This document shows positions 5,847 to 5,971 of a stretch of 5,971 nucleotides of DNA, piece after piece; the stretch's first letter is position 1; the number at the start of each line of letters is the position of its first letter. The DNA lies in assembly GCA_021807585.1 (NCBI GenBank), contig JAKBCQ010000200.1, positions 1 to 5,971 on the forward strand. The letters run 5' to 3'. The notes under the pieces are model-generated. The model was not told where the DNA came from. It worked only from the letters and a program-made list of their open reading frames with translations, and did no database searches. Source of the stretch: Planctomycetota bacterium (lineage in GTDB: Bacteria; Planctomycetota; Planctomycetia; Isosphaerales; Isosphaeraceae). The position numbers were made by a program, and so were the translations under genes.

Positions 5847-5971
5847 GATGAGTCGGTGATTCGCGCACCGTCGGACCGCCGCGAACGATAACGTTCGGCA
5901 CGGCCGAATAATGGGTTTTGGGGAACATCGTGATCAGCACCCCTGACTCGTTCTTCTGGCGCCTCACGATT
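5836..5971 (-). CDS. 3' end of an unidentified minus-strand gene
   Basis: Reading leftwards from 5970, the frame is open for 44 codons from the window edge to a TGA at 5836-5838. It includes the pieces GVLITMFPKTHYSAVP and NVIVRGGPTVRE, which alternate hydrophobic and polar residues like beta strands of a folded protein. Most codons end in G or C, as in the window's other genes. The other minus-strand frame is Arg- and Asp-rich and less protein-like. I do not recognise the family, and the short visible part limits certainty. The gene would be convergent with the TPR gene. Confidence 0.4.
   Translation of the reverse strand, partial: IVRRQKNESGVLITMFPKTHYSAVPNVIVRGGPTVRESPTHQIE

Noticed and set aside
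5567..5848. 93-codon plus-strand frame starting just downstream of the strong promoter
   Set aside because: It has no ribosome binding site, only two leucines, Arg/Pro/Ser-rich composition, and runs through the long hairpin. A nearly leaderless mRNA is possible but unsupported.

Overview
The window is GC-rich, with GATC- and CGATCG-dense coding DNA, long glycosyltransferase-like membrane proteins and a secreted tetratricopeptide protein. The style suggests a Planctomycetota bacterium, perhaps Isosphaeraceae-like, but no marker gene in the window proves this.

Positions 1-3510 form a compact plus-strand cluster, probably an operon. It begins with the 3' part of a multi-pass GT-C-type glycosyltransferase-like protein (open at the left edge). 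An unrecognised small membrane protein with a Cys/His-rich loop follows, overlapping the first gene by 29 bases. The third gene, 42 bases further on, is a DUF2079-family membrane protein with a strong Shine-Dalgarno site. Two polytopic proteins of the GT-C type, each ending in a soluble domain, suggest lipid-linked sugar transfer at the cell envelope. The small protein could be an accessory subunit. This is inference from context.

Positions 3511-3893 hold no convincing gene. They carry a weak candidate promoter next to a perfect 13-base dyad, and they end in a very strong ribosome binding site. That site selects the GTG start at 3894 of a 524-residue secreted TPR protein with a basic C-terminal tail.

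Positions 5469-5835 lack a convincing protein gene. They contain the best sigma70-like promoter of the window (TTATCA, 17 bases, TATAAT), followed by two hairpins, one spanning about 52 nt. This is a candidate for an undescribed structured RNA. At the right edge a minus-strand frame looks like the 3' end of a convergent gene, with a possible terminator hairpin around its stop codon.

No CRISPR array, insertion sequence, intact tRNA or rRNA was seen. The points most worth following are the structured RNA candidate, the small Cys/His membrane protein, AT-rich codon islands in the three membrane genes, and the strong CGATCG enrichment.
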